The notes below the pieces were generated by a model. The model was not told the DNA's origin, searched no databases, and saw only the letters and a program-made list of their open reading frames with translations. This document shows positions 1 through 7,198 of a DNA stretch of 13,259 bases, piece by piece. Location of the stretch: contig JACPAP010000023.1 in assembly GCA_016180765.1 (NCBI GenBank), positions 1-13,259 on the forward strand, in the 5' to 3' direction. The translations under genes and the position numbers were made by a program. Within the stretch, counting starts at the first letter, position 1; each line of letters begins with the position of its first letter. Origin of the DNA: Gemmatimonadota bacterium. GTDB lineage: Bacteria; Gemmatimonadota; Gemmatimonadetes; Gemmatimonadales; GWC2-71-9.

Positions 1-49
1 CGGCCTGGGCGACGGTCTGCTTGAGGAACGCGCGGCGGTCCAGGGTCAT
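1..49 (-). CDS. Tat-exported protein, N-terminal fragment (cut by window edge)
   Basis: Only the first 16 codons are visible, read leftward from the ATG at 49: MTLDRRAFLKQTVAQA. The RRAFLK stretch is a textbook twin-arginine (Tat) motif, so the product is probably folded in the cytoplasm and exported, as many cofactor-containing oxidoreductases are. Its ATG overlaps the stop of the upstream cytochrome c gene by four bases (ATGA, 46-49), which implies translational coupling and a shared function. A Tat-exported enzyme paired with a small monoheme cytochrome c would fit a periplasmic dehydrogenase and its electron acceptor, for example a molybdopterin enzyme of the sulfite oxidase type. That identity is a guess, because no catalytic domain lies inside the window. 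Confidence 0.7.
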   Translation of the reverse strand, partial: MTLDRRAFLKQTVAQA

Positions 50-462
50 TTCGCCTCCGGCTTGGACTGGATGCGAATCTGCTTCAGCTCCAGAGGCTCG
101 CCCGGCAGCGGCCGGCTCCCCGCGGGGAAGCCGTTGAGCTTGAACAGGTACGCCAGGATGTCCACGTACTGCTCGCGAGGCAGGGTGCCGGGGTTGTCGA
201 ACGGCATCTCCTCCCTGATCAGGTGGAACAACTCCTGTGCGGACCCGCCTTCCCAGGCGCCCAGGAAGCTGGGGCCGGAGAATTGGGCCAGCGCGTGGCA
301 ATTGGCGCAGGAATACCGGAACGCCGTCTCGCCCTTGGTCGCCTGCGCCGCGGTGTAGGTGCTGTCCCAGACCGACCGAGACGTTGGAGAGTTCTGCGCC
401 TCGGCGCGGCCAAGGCTCAGGGCGAGTGCGATCACGGCGATCTCGAACGCTCTACGGCTCAT
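46..462 (-). CDS. secreted monoheme cytochrome c
   Basis: The product has 138 residues. An N-terminal signal peptide (about residues 1-22, ending GRAEA before QNSP) is followed by one class I cytochrome c domain. The heme-binding motif is CANCH (Cys52, Cys55, His56), and Met86 in the EEMPFDNPG segment is the likely sixth heme ligand. The helix around YVDILAYLFKLNGFP is the usual C-terminal helix of small class I cytochromes. It should carry electrons in the periplasm. It is followed, with a four-base ATGA overlap, by a Tat-exported protein, so it is probably that enzyme's electron acceptor or subunit (inference). Its own sigma70-type promoter lies 46-73 bases upstream, but no clear Shine-Dalgarno precedes the ATG. 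The 92-bp gap to the preceding DUF1028 gene and this promoter suggest a separate transcription unit. Confidence 0.92.
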   Translation of the reverse strand: MSRRAFEIAVIALALSLGRAEAQNSPTSRSVWDSTYTAAQATKGETAFRYSCANCHALAQFSGPSFLGAWEGGSAQELFHLIREEMPFDNPGTLPREQYVDILAYLFKLNGFPAGSRPLPGEPLELKQIRIQSKPEAK

Positions 463-507
463 CTGGCGCGCGCGTGAGGGACGGGGAGATGGGCAAAGCT
501 CGTGACG

Positions 508-535
508 ATTATCGCCATCCGGCTGCGCCCGTCAA
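508..535 (-). promoter_or_regulatory. sigma70-type promoter of the cytochrome c / Tat-protein pair
   Basis: Read on the minus strand, TTGACG (535-530) is separated by 16 bases from GATAAT (513-508). This is close to the TTGACA/TATAAT consensus, in an otherwise very GC-rich gap between DUF1028 and the cytochrome c gene. Transcription would start near 501, giving a leader of about 39 nt. No start site is proven. Confidence 0.6.
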
Positions 536-554
536 GGGTTGCGGCCGCGCCCGG

Positions 555-1307
555 CTATCGGGCCCGCCGGATCCGCTCGCGCTGCTCGGTCGCCTTCTCC
601 ACCAACCGCCGCAGCTCCCGGATGGGTTCCGGGCTGTCGTCCACCTGGAGGCGCAGGACCACGTCGTTGTGCAGCCAGACGCCGCCGTCCTTCTTGACGA
701 TCAACATGGCGGCAGACTGCATGCCGCGCTTGTCGCCGCCCGCCGCCTGACCGGCTTCGAGCGCGGCCAGGAGTCGGAAGGACAGGTGTCCCGTGGTGCG
801 CTGGAACGCGGCCGCCATGCTATCCACCACGGCCTGACCCGCCAGGATGTTGCCCTGCGCCGAGTAGTGCCGGCCAATCGTGTGGCCGGCCCACTGGGTG
901 GCCCGGGCTCCGGTGTGGGTCGCCACCACGCCCCGGGCGTTCATCACCGAAAACTGGCGCCCCTCCTTGGTCCAGTCCTCGGGACGCGGGTCCGGATCGT
1001 CCGCCAGTACCCGCCGCACCACCTCGGCGGGTGACAGGCCTTGTTTGAGGTACGCCAGCGCCTTGGGTCCGTAGCTCACATCCACGATCGCCTGCGTCGC
1101 CACCACGCCCACGTCGGCCTCGGCCCAGAGGACGCCGTTGCCCACGGAGAACACGCGGGACTGCACCGCGCCGCCGACCTCGCCCGTGGCGGAGTCGTAG
1201 CCCAGGATCGAGAAGGTGGCCACCGGCGGCCAGGGAGCGGCGCGCTGCGCCGGCAGGACCGGCGCGACGGTCAGTATCAGCGTCACCGTCGCTGCGAACA
1301 CTCTCAT
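555..1307 (-). CDS. secreted DUF1028 (Ntn-hydrolase-like) protein
   Basis: The product has 250 residues from the ATG at 1307. A signal peptide (about 1-20, ending VLPA before QRAAP) precedes a single DUF1028 domain. The family's conserved blocks are visible: TFSILGYDSATGEVGGAVQS (about 31-50) then FSVGNGVLWAEADVGVVATQA, a central GNILAG (152-157), and GGDKRGMQSAAMLIV (about 190-204). DUF1028 proteins have an Ntn-hydrolase-like fold, but their substrate is not established. Here the signal peptide places the protein in the periplasm or outside the cell. The start is chosen because the ATG overlaps the stop of the upstream FG-GAP gene (ATGA, 1304-1307) and begins a signal peptide. The open frame continues further upstream but is out of frame with the clearly real FG-GAP protein. 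The overlap suggests coupled translation with the FG-GAP protein. Confidence 0.9.
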   Translation of the reverse strand: MRVFAATVTLILTVAPVLPAQRAAPWPPVATFSILGYDSATGEVGGAVQSRVFSVGNGVLWAEADVGVVATQAIVDVSYGPKALAYLKQGLSPAEVVRRVLADDPDPRPEDWTKEGRQFSVMNARGVVATHTGARATQWAGHTIGRHYSAQGNILAGQAVVDSMAAAFQRTTGHLSFRLLAALEAGQAAGGDKRGMQSAAMLIVKKDGGVWLHNDVVLRLQVDDSPEPIRELRRLVEKATEQRERIRRAR

Positions 1308-2806
1308 GGGATCCTCACCTCCAAAGCTCGTCCACGGTGCGCCGCCGGATCCACGTTGTCCACCACCGTCGTGACGCGCTTCCCGCCCCGGAAGGCCGTG
1401 ACCTCCACCCTCACGCGGCTCGTGCCCTCCGGCAGGCCAAAGTGCACCGGCGTGGCCCCCTGCGAGCAATACCCCCCGCCGCTGTCCACCAGGCCGGTGC
1501 CGATGCGGCCTCCGGTAGCCGCATCGTACAACCGGACCTCGGCGCCGGGGTGCATCCAGCGACCGCGGTCGTCCACCACGCGCACCTGGAGCGAGCGGCG
1601 CGCACGGTCCGGGGGCAGCGTGTTGCGATACAAGTGATGCGCCCCGTCGCGGTGGTTGTTGGCGAGCGCCAGGTCCAGGTCGCCGTCGGCGTCGAAGTCC
1701 GCCCAAACCACTCCGTGGCTCCCGCCTCTTTCGAGTATCGACGCGGGTGTCGCGTTGACGAACGTGCCTCGCTCGTTGTGGAACAGGTGGTCCGGGACCT
1801 CGGCCTGGTCCGCCAGATACGACGACACGAACAAGTCCGGCCAGCCGTCGTTGTCGTAGTCACCCCAAGCGGCCGTGGTCGAGTGATAGTCGCCCGCCAG
1901 CGCCGTGCCGCGGGAGACCAGCTTGAACGTCCCGTCGCCCTGGTTCTGCCACAACACATCCGGGCCGTAGGTCGCGACGAAGAGGTCCAGGTCGCCGTCG
2001 TTGTCGTAGTCGGCGATCGCCGGGCCTACGCTGCCCTGGTCGGCGGGGCGTCCTCCCCAGCTCATGCCGAGCTGTGGAGCGATGTCCGTGAACTTCCCGC
2101 CGTCGTTCCGGAAGAAGCCGTCCTGGTCGCCGTCCTGGTTGGCGACGAAGGCGTCGAGGTCGCCGTCCTGATCCCTGTCGAACCAGGCGACGCCCACGGT
2201 TTTCCGCGGGTCTCCGATCCGGGTTTGCTCCGTCACATCCGTGAACCTGGTTCCGTCGTTCCGGAGCAACCTGTTCGCCTGGTCGCGGTAGGCGACGAAG
2301 AGATCAACGTCGCCATCCTGGTCGTAGTCAATCCAGGCGGGCTGCCGGGTGGTACCCTCGAGCGCGATGCCGTACTGCACGGCCACGTCCGTGAAGCGCC
2401 GGCCGCCGTCGTCGTTGCGGTAGAGCTTGGCGCGGCCTTGGGCCCTGGCGGCGAAGCCGACGAAGAGGTCGAAATCGCCGTCGCCGTCGAAATCGCCCCA
2501 GGCGGCGGCGCGGGTCTCCACCGTGTCCGCGAGCCCCACCTGCGCCGCGACCTCGGTGAACGTCCGCCCGTCGTTGCGGTACAGCCGGTTGGCGCGATAG
2601 CGAAAGCCCACGAACAGGTCCAGGTCGCCGTCGTTGTCGTAGTCGGCCCAGGCATTGGGCTGCGCGCCGGAGGCGGAGAACAGCTCAGGCTGGACCCGCT
2701 CGAACTGTGGAGTCGTGGGTATCTCTTGCCGGTTGTCGCCCGGCATGGCGAGCAGGCAAGGGATGGCCGCGACGATCAGCGTTCTGGCCGGCAGGAGGGT
2801 TCGCAT
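1304..2806 (-). CDS. secreted FG-GAP/VCBS repeat protein with ASPIC/UnbV domain (CRTAC1-like)
   Basis: The product has 500 residues. After a hydrophobic N-terminus (about 5-21) come seven calcium-binding loops of the DxDxDGxxD type. They start near residues 55 (DYDNDGDLD), 105 (DFDGDGDFD), 160 (DYDQDGDVD), 210 (DRDQDGDLD), 267 (DYDNDGDLD), 317 (DYDNDGWPD) and 370 (DFDADGDLD). They are spaced by about 50 residues and interleaved with LYRNDG-type strands, the pattern of an integrin-alpha-like FG-GAP beta-propeller. Residues about 405-500 (LQVRVVDDRGRWMHPGAEVRLYD through GGGYCSQG to the end) match the ASPIC/UnbV domain found at the C-terminus of CRTAC1-like proteins. The likely role is extracellular Ca2+-dependent binding; the ligand is unknown. 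The ATG at 2806 is preferred over an in-frame upstream ATG (2917) because a GGAG (2817-2814) lies 7 nt before it and it begins the hydrophobic leader. The upstream extension would overlap the sigma-factor remnant. Confidence 0.92.
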   Translation of the reverse strand: MRTLLPARTLIVAAIPCLLAMPGDNRQEIPTTPQFERVQPELFSASGAQPNAWADYDNDGDLDLFVGFRYRANRLYRNDGRTFTEVAAQVGLADTVETRAAAWGDFDGDGDFDLFVGFAARAQGRAKLYRNDDGGRRFTDVAVQYGIALEGTTRQPAWIDYDQDGDVDLFVAYRDQANRLLRNDGTRFTDVTEQTRIGDPRKTVGVAWFDRDQDGDLDAFVANQDGDQDGFFRNDGGKFTDIAPQLGMSWGGRPADQGSVGPAIADYDNDGDLDLFVATYGPDVLWQNQGDGTFKLVSRGTALAGDYHSTTAAWGDYDNDGWPDLFVSSYLADQAEVPDHLFHNERGTFVNATPASILERGGSHGVVWADFDADGDLDLALANNHRDGAHHLYRNTLPPDRARRSLQVRVVDDRGRWMHPGAEVRLYDAATGGRIGTGLVDSGGGYCSQGATPVHFGLPEGTSRVRVEVTAFRGGKRVTTVVDNVDPAAHRGRALEVRIP

Positions 2807-2836
2807 GATCGAGCTCCAGTGGCGCGGACCAGCACC

Positions 2837-2842
2837 AGTATA
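2837..2842 (-). promoter_or_regulatory. possible -10 element upstream of the FG-GAP gene
   Basis: TATACT on the minus strand stands out in the 88-bp GC-rich gap after the sigma-factor remnant. It would start transcription near 2830, about 24 nt before the FG-GAP ATG, leaving room for the GGAG ribosome site. No convincing -35 hexamer sits 16-18 bases upstream, so this is only a weak candidate. Confidence 0.3.
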
Positions 2843-2894
2843 GCGGCGGCCCCGGACAGCCCTGGGTCCACCAGCGGCGGCTGTTGCTCGTCGG

Positions 2895-3384
2895 CTACCG
2901 TTCCGGATGGAGCTCACGAAAGAGCCAGGCTTTCGCCAGCTGCCACTCGCGCTTGACGGTGCGCGGCGACCGACCCAGCACGCGCGCCGCTTCTTCCACC
3001 GTGAGACCCGCGAAGAACCGCAGCTCGACGATCCGTTGCTGATCGCGGTCGCGCGAGCGACACGAGCATCCGCAAGCCGGCGCGCTTCTGCGCGTGCCGG
3101 CCGCGGGCATAGTCCACCAGCACGCGGCGCATGAGCTGCGCCGCAACGCCGAAGAACTGGGCCCGGTTCTTCCAGTTAGCCCGGCGCTGATCGACCAGCC
3201 GCAGGTACAGCTCGTGGACCAGGGCCGTGGGACTGAGCGTGTGGTCGCGGCGCTCGCCGCGCAGCTGTAGCGCCGCGATGCGCCGGCATTCTTGGTACAC
3301 CAGCGGCAGGAGCCGCTGGAGCGCATCCGATTCGCCCTGGGACCAGCGGAGCAGCAGCTCGGTGATCTCGGTCGAGGGAGGCGT
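2895..3384 (-). pseudogene. ECF sigma factor remnant (Sigma70_ECF type), internal deletion plus frameshift
   Basis: Two frames together spell an ECF sigma factor of the kind often found beside Ser/Thr kinases. Frame one (from about 3384 to 3055) reads TEITELLLRWSQGESDALQR, then LVYQECRRIAALQLR, HTLSPTALVHELYLRLVDQ, NWKNRAQFFGVAAQLMRR and VLVDYARGRHAQKR: region 2, complete. Frame two (about 3050 to 2895) reads DRDQQRIVELRFFAGLT, VEEAARVLGRSPRTVKREW and AKAWLFRELHPER: region 4 with its helix-turn-helix. Intact relatives have roughly 35-40 residues between the VSL motif and the DxRQxxVVELRFF motif. Here the two nearly touch (junction near 3050-3055) and are out of frame, so a deletion of about 100 bp that is not a multiple of three is the simplest reading. 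No ATG, GTG or TTG lies at the expected start; an ACG at 3384-3382 occupies the likely position. The remnant begins within about 12 nt of the kinase stop. As read, no functional sigma factor can be made. Confidence 0.85.
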
Positions 3385-3395
3385 CGCCGCGCGTC

Positions 3396-6041
3396 CTAGT
3401 TCAGCCCGGCCCGGGCCAGCAGGGCCTGAAAGCGCGGATCGCCCCGAAGAGCATCGACGTCCGGGTCGGTCGCGAGGTAGACGATGTAGTTGGAGCGTTC
3501 CTCGAATGCTCGGGTCATCCAGGTCAACGCCTGGTCAACGTCTCCCAGCGCGGCATAGACCCGGGCGATCGCGGCCGGCGGCACGTACCCCCGTGCCGCC
3601 CGCGCCACCAGTTCTTCGAGGAGCGCGCGCGCCTCGGCGGTCCGTCCCATCCTCGAGTTGATGTTCGCCAGCGTCCCCAGCGGATACGGCGCGCGGTGGG
3701 TGAGATCCACCAGCCGCTGGGCCTGCTCCCGGGCCTCGGCATGGCGCCCCGCCCCCCGCAGGGCGTCCACCAGGCGCGATCGCGCCTGCGCGTAGGTCGA
3801 GTCCAGCTCGAGCGTCCGCGTCAGCTGCACGATGCCGTCCCGATACCGGCCAGCCTTCGTCAGGACCCACGCCACATTGGTGTTGACGATGAGGGAGAAC
3901 GGGTCGAGGTCGCGCGCGGCGTAGACCTGCTCCAGCGCCTGCTCCATCCGCCCGCGGGACATCAGCAGGTTGGCATACCAAAGCCGCACCAACGGGTAAC
4001 TCGGATTCAACTCGATCGCCCGCCCGAACTCCTGCTCCGCTTCTCCCCAGCGCCAGTCATAGTGGCGCGCAAAGCCCAGCGCCGCGTGCGCTTCGGCCGA
4101 GTAGGGATCGATCTGGAGTGCCCGGATAGCGGCGGCGGCGGCGCGGGGCCGGTACTCCAGCGGCGAGCCGGTTCCCACCATGACGGTGCCGAACTGGTTG
4201 TAACAGTCCGCCAGCGCGGCGTGGGCCGGCGCATAGGTGGGGTCGAGTTCGATGGCTCTGGCAAAGTGCCCGATCGCGCGCTGAAGCGACGCCTGTGTGC
4301 GCCTGTTCCACTCGTATCGGCCCTTCAGGTAGGCCTCGTACGCCTCGGGGTTGACGGCCCGCACTGTCGCGAGCCGGTCGGCCGCTCCCGGCCGGACGGC
4401 GAGCCGGACCTCGGCGGCGAGCGCGCGGACCACGTCGGCCTGGAGCGCGAGGATCTGCTGCGCGGTTCGCTCATACGTGTCGGACCAGAGCACGCGGCCC
4501 CGCGACGGCTCGATCAGGCGGATGTCGACCGCGATCCGGTCCGAGGCGTGGCGAAGCCTCCCCGTCACAATCGCGTCGGCCCCGAGGCGCCGGGCGACCT
4601 GGGCCGGTGTTTCCGCGGTGCGGGCCACCTGGGCCGCGGACGCGGGTGAGATGAGACGGATGTCGGTCGTGGCGCCGAGCTGCTCGATGAGCCCGTCGGT
4701 GAGACCCGCCGCGTAGTACTCGGCTTGGGGATCGTTTGTCGCGTTGTCGAGCGGGAGGAACGTGAGGGTCGAGATCCCACCGGCGCGCGGGTCACCAAGG
4801 TAGTCCCACGCGCGCGGGCCGACGCTCGCCAGTGCGAGCACCAGGACCGCCGCGGCCCCCCCCGCGTACAGGGTTCGCCGCCGGGCGGACACCAGCAGCC
4901 GCCCGACCAGCGGCCACGCGCGCCGCCGCCGGATCGCCCCCAGCGCATTCCGCACCTCGGAGGCCCGCTGGTACCGTGCGGTCGGATCCTTGACCAGGCA
5001 GCGCTCGATCACCAGCCGCACGGCCAGCGGGACGCTCCCGCGTATTGGTCGGGGTGGCTCGCTCAGAATCACCGAGCTCGTCTCGAATGGGGTTCGTCCC
5101 GTGAAGGGCAGCTCGCCCGTGGTCAGCTCGTACAGCAGCACGCCGAGCGACCAGACGTCGCTCCGGGCGTCCGCACGGCCGCCGAGCAGCACTTCCGGCG
5201 CCATGTGGCTGAGGGTGCCGACCAGCGCGCCGTGGCCCGTCACGGTCGAGTCGCCCGGCGGTCCGCCCCCGTCCTGGGGCAAGCGTTTCGCGAGCCCGAA
5301 GTCTAGCACGATCGGCCGGCCGTTCCTATCGAGGACGATGTTCGAGCTCTTCAGGTCGCGGTGAACGATCCCGTGCTGGTGCGCGTGCTCCAGCGCGTCC
5401 GCGATTTGCGCGCCGTAGTCGAGGGCGTCCTCCAGAGCGGGGACGCTGGTGCGAAGCACGTCGCTCAACGGTCGCCCCTCCACCAGCTCCATCACGATAA
5501 ACGGCGTCCCCTCGGCTTCACCGACTTCGTAGATGGTGCAGATGTTGGGGTGGCTGAGCACCGAGGCGTGCTGCGCCTCACGGATCAGGCGGCGCTTCGC
5601 GACCGGGTCCGCCAGCTGGGCGTTGACGGTCTTGATCGCCACCGGCCGATTCAGCACGGTGTGCCGGGCGCGATACACCTCGCCCATGCCGCCGGCGGAG
5701 AGGAAGGCGGTTACCTGGTACGCCCCCAGCTGCGTTCCTGGCTCCAGGCGCGGGACCGATCGAGGGTCGGCCGGCGGTGCCACGCCGAGGAGGCCCGCGG
5801 CCGGTGTTTCGCAGAAGCTGGCCGCGGCCTGTTCACTCGCCAGCAGCGACAGGATCTCGTCCCTCAACTCGGCGTCGTCCCCGCAGGCCCGCTTCACGAA
5901 GTCACTGCGATCGGTCTCGGGGGAGTCGAGCGCTTCGAGGAACACCGCCTTGACGCGGCCCCACCGCTCCAACTCGTCAGGGCCCGTCGCGCCGTGGTGT
6001 TCTTCTCGACCGGGTGGCGGAGAGTCGTCTACCAGGGACAT
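3396..6041 (-). CDS. transmembrane Ser/Thr protein kinase with TPR sensor region
   Basis: The product has 881 residues. The kinase domain spans about 108-372, with glycine-rich loop LSAGGMGEVY (114-123), ATP-binding Lys137 (VAIK), catalytic HRDLKSSN (227-234, Asp229), DFG at 247-249 and APE at 281-283, so it looks catalytically complete. A single TM helix lies at about 391-408. Beyond it, residues about 424-550 (TLTFLPLDNATNDPQAEYYA, GLTDGLIEQLG, GADAIVTGRLR) form the FlgO/TolB-N-like domain common in this kinase type. TPR units follow from about 565 to the end (for example FARAIELDPTYAPAHAALA and FGRAIELNPSYPLVRLWYAN). The expected topology is a cytoplasmic kinase with an extracytoplasmic TPR sensor. 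Residues 1-100 hold an acidic helical segment (ELERWGRVKAVFLEAL) often seen before the kinase in such proteins. A promoter sits directly before the ATG, so the message appears nearly leaderless. An ECF sigma remnant follows within a few bases; in related genomes sigma and kinase are often paired. Confidence 0.95.
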   Translation of the reverse strand: MSLVDDSPPPGREEHHGATGPDELERWGRVKAVFLEALDSPETDRSDFVKRACGDDAELRDEILSLLASEQAAASFCETPAAGLLGVAPPADPRSVPRLEPGTQLGAYQVTAFLSAGGMGEVYRARHTVLNRPVAIKTVNAQLADPVAKRRLIREAQHASVLSHPNICTIYEVGEAEGTPFIVMELVEGRPLSDVLRTSVPALEDALDYGAQIADALEHAHQHGIVHRDLKSSNIVLDRNGRPIVLDFGLAKRLPQDGGGPPGDSTVTGHGALVGTLSHMAPEVLLGGRADARSDVWSLGVLLYELTTGELPFTGRTPFETSSVILSEPPRPIRGSVPLAVRLVIERCLVKDPTARYQRASEVRNALGAIRRRRAWPLVGRLLVSARRRTLYAGGAAAVLVLALASVGPRAWDYLGDPRAGGISTLTFLPLDNATNDPQAEYYAAGLTDGLIEQLGATTDIRLISPASAAQVARTAETPAQVARRLGADAIVTGRLRHASDRIAVDIRLIEPSRGRVLWSDTYERTAQQILALQADVVRALAAEVRLAVRPGAADRLATVRAVNPEAYEAYLKGRYEWNRRTQASLQRAIGHFARAIELDPTYAPAHAALADCYNQFGTVMVGTGSPLEYRPRAAAAAIRALQIDPYSAEAHAALGFARHYDWRWGEAEQEFGRAIELNPSYPLVRLWYANLLMSRGRMEQALEQVYAARDLDPFSLIVNTNVAWVLTKAGRYRDGIVQLTRTLELDSTYAQARSRLVDALRGAGRHAEAREQAQRLVDLTHRAPYPLGTLANINSRMGRTAEARALLEELVARAARGYVPPAAIARVYAALGDVDQALTWMTRAFEERSNYIVYLATDPDVDALRGDPRFQALLARAGLN

Positions 6042-6050
6042 GCAAGCAGC

Positions 6051-6079
6051 ACTATACGGCCCGAAAAAGGGGACAGCAA
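6051..6079 (-). promoter_or_regulatory. promoter of the TPR kinase, predicting a leaderless or near-leaderless mRNA
   Basis: On the minus strand TTGCTG (6079-6074), a 17-base spacer and TATAGT (6056-6051) form a good sigma70-like promoter. Only nine bases separate TATAGT from the kinase ATG at 6041, so transcription would start within a few bases of the start codon. There is no Shine-Dalgarno in that space. The match is to consensus only. Confidence 0.6.
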
Positions 6080-6087
6080 GACGGCTC

Positions 6088-6146
6088 CGCTGGCCCCGTT
6101 CGTCCGCCGATTCCGCGTTGATGGGATGGGAGCGCGCTGGCCCCGT
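6088..6146. repeat. pair of 12-bp direct repeats in a divergent promoter region
   Basis: CGCTGGCCCCGT occurs at 6088-6099 and again at 6135-6146, 47 bp apart, in the 148-bp gap between the divergent kinase and lipoprotein genes. The spacing is about 4.5 helical turns. Such a pair could be a binding site for a regulator, but it could also be chance in GC-rich DNA. Confidence 0.35.
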
Positions 6147-6189
6147 CGGCGGCGCAAACCGTGTTCTTTACCCCTGACGGAGGTGCACC

Positions 6190-7167
6190 ATGCAACCGCT
6201 GCGACTCGGCTTCGCGGCCATCGTCCCCATGCTATTGCTCGCCTGCGACCGTCCGGCGCCGGGCGAGCCCGATTCACTCCCGGCGCTGACCGGGTCAGAG
6301 CCGCTCTGGGCCGTGGGCGCGCACGGCGGTGGCCCGCCGGGGAGCGTCGTGTTCTACAGCGCCCGCGACGGCAACCCCCTCCGCAAGATCCACGTGATGA
6401 ACGCCGACGGCAGCGGGCAGAGAGCCATCACGGGTGGCTCGGGGAACGACCTCTGGCCCCACCTCTCGCCCGACGGCCGCTTCGTCGCCTTCGCGTCCAA
6501 CCGCACCGGGAACAACGAGATCTTCGTGGCCGACCTGAACGGCGGGACGCCCGTGAACGTCAGCAACCACGGCGGCGACGACAACTGGCCGCGGTGGTCG
6601 CCGAACGGCCGCCGGATCGCGTTCCACAGCAATCGCGACGGCAACTATAACCTCTACATTGTGAACGCGGACGGGACGGACCTCCGTCGCGTGACCACCG
6701 ACGCCGCCCTGGACCAGTGGCCGGATTGGTCGCCCGACGGCAAGCAGCTCGCGTTTCGACGCGGGGTGGACGTGTACGTCCTCGACGCCGACGGCGAAGA
6801 GCAGAACGTCCGGCGCCTCACGAATCTCACGACCCTCGATCAGATGCCGGTGTGGTCGCCCAATGGCCAACAGATCGCCTTCATGAGTCTACGGGAAGGC
6901 TATCCGTCCGTGTTCCTCATGAGCGCCGAGGGCGACACCCCTGAACAGCCGGCGGTCAACCTCACGCCCAAGAATCCCGCCGACGCCGCCTCGGCGTGGC
7001 TCAGCCGGGCGCCGGCGTGGTCGAAGAACGGTCGGCAGATCTACTTCATGTCCTTCCGGCCGAGCACCGGGGGTGACGTCGAGATCTTCGTGATGAACGC
7101 CGACGGCACCGGGGTCACGCGGCTGACGTACTCCGTGGGTGAGGACGGTGGACCGCAGACGCGCTGA
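6190..7167 (+). CDS. TolB-like PD40 beta-propeller lipoprotein
   Basis: The product has 325 residues and a lipoprotein signal peptide ending in LLLAC, with Cys19 as the lipidation site. A six-bladed propeller of the TolB C-terminal type follows. Five clear PD40 motifs are WPHLSPDGRFVAFASNR (89-105), WPRWSPNGRRIAFHSNR (133-149), WPDWSPDGKQLAFRR (177-191), MPVWSPNGQQIAFMSLR (219-235) and APAWSKNGRQIYFMSFR (274-290). They alternate with VMNADGSG/IVNADGTD/VMNADGTG strands. It lacks the N-terminal TolB domain, so it is not TolB itself. It is probably an envelope-anchored binding or scaffold protein with an unknown ligand. The start is secure: GGAGG (6179-6183) lies 6 nt before the ATG. It is divergent from the TPR kinase, whose family often carries the same PD40 fold as a sensor, so a functional link is possible but unproven. 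Confidence 0.93.
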   Translation: MQPLRLGFAAIVPMLLLACDRPAPGEPDSLPALTGSEPLWAVGAHGGGPPGSVVFYSARDGNPLRKIHVMNADGSGQRAITGGSGNDLWPHLSPDGRFVAFASNRTGNNEIFVADLNGGTPVNVSNHGGDDNWPRWSPNGRRIAFHSNRDGNYNLYIVNADGTDLRRVTTDAALDQWPDWSPDGKQLAFRRGVDVYVLDADGEEQNVRRLTNLTTLDQMPVWSPNGQQIAFMSLREGYPSVFLMSAEGDTPEQPAVNLTPKNPADAASAWLSRAPAWSKNGRQIYFMSFRPSTGGDVEIFVMNADGTGVTRLTYSVGEDGGPQTR

Positions 7168-7198
7168 AGGACGATGGACTATTATAGGCGACGCGTCC

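Noticed and set aside
237..1034. Plus-strand open frame of 265 codons over the cytochrome and DUF1028 genes
   Set aside because: It runs antisense to two well-supported genes and a promoter, and gives Arg/Pro/His-rich sequence without motifs.
1337..2956. Long plus-strand open frame (539 codons) opposite the FG-GAP gene
   Set aside because: It is the antisense shadow of the repeated GC-rich Asp/Gly codons. Its product is Val/Arg-rich with no domain, and the minus strand encodes clear FG-GAP repeats.
7168..7198. Possible terminator between the convergent lipoprotein and membrane-protein genes
   Set aside because: The 31-bp gap contains no hairpin or T-run.
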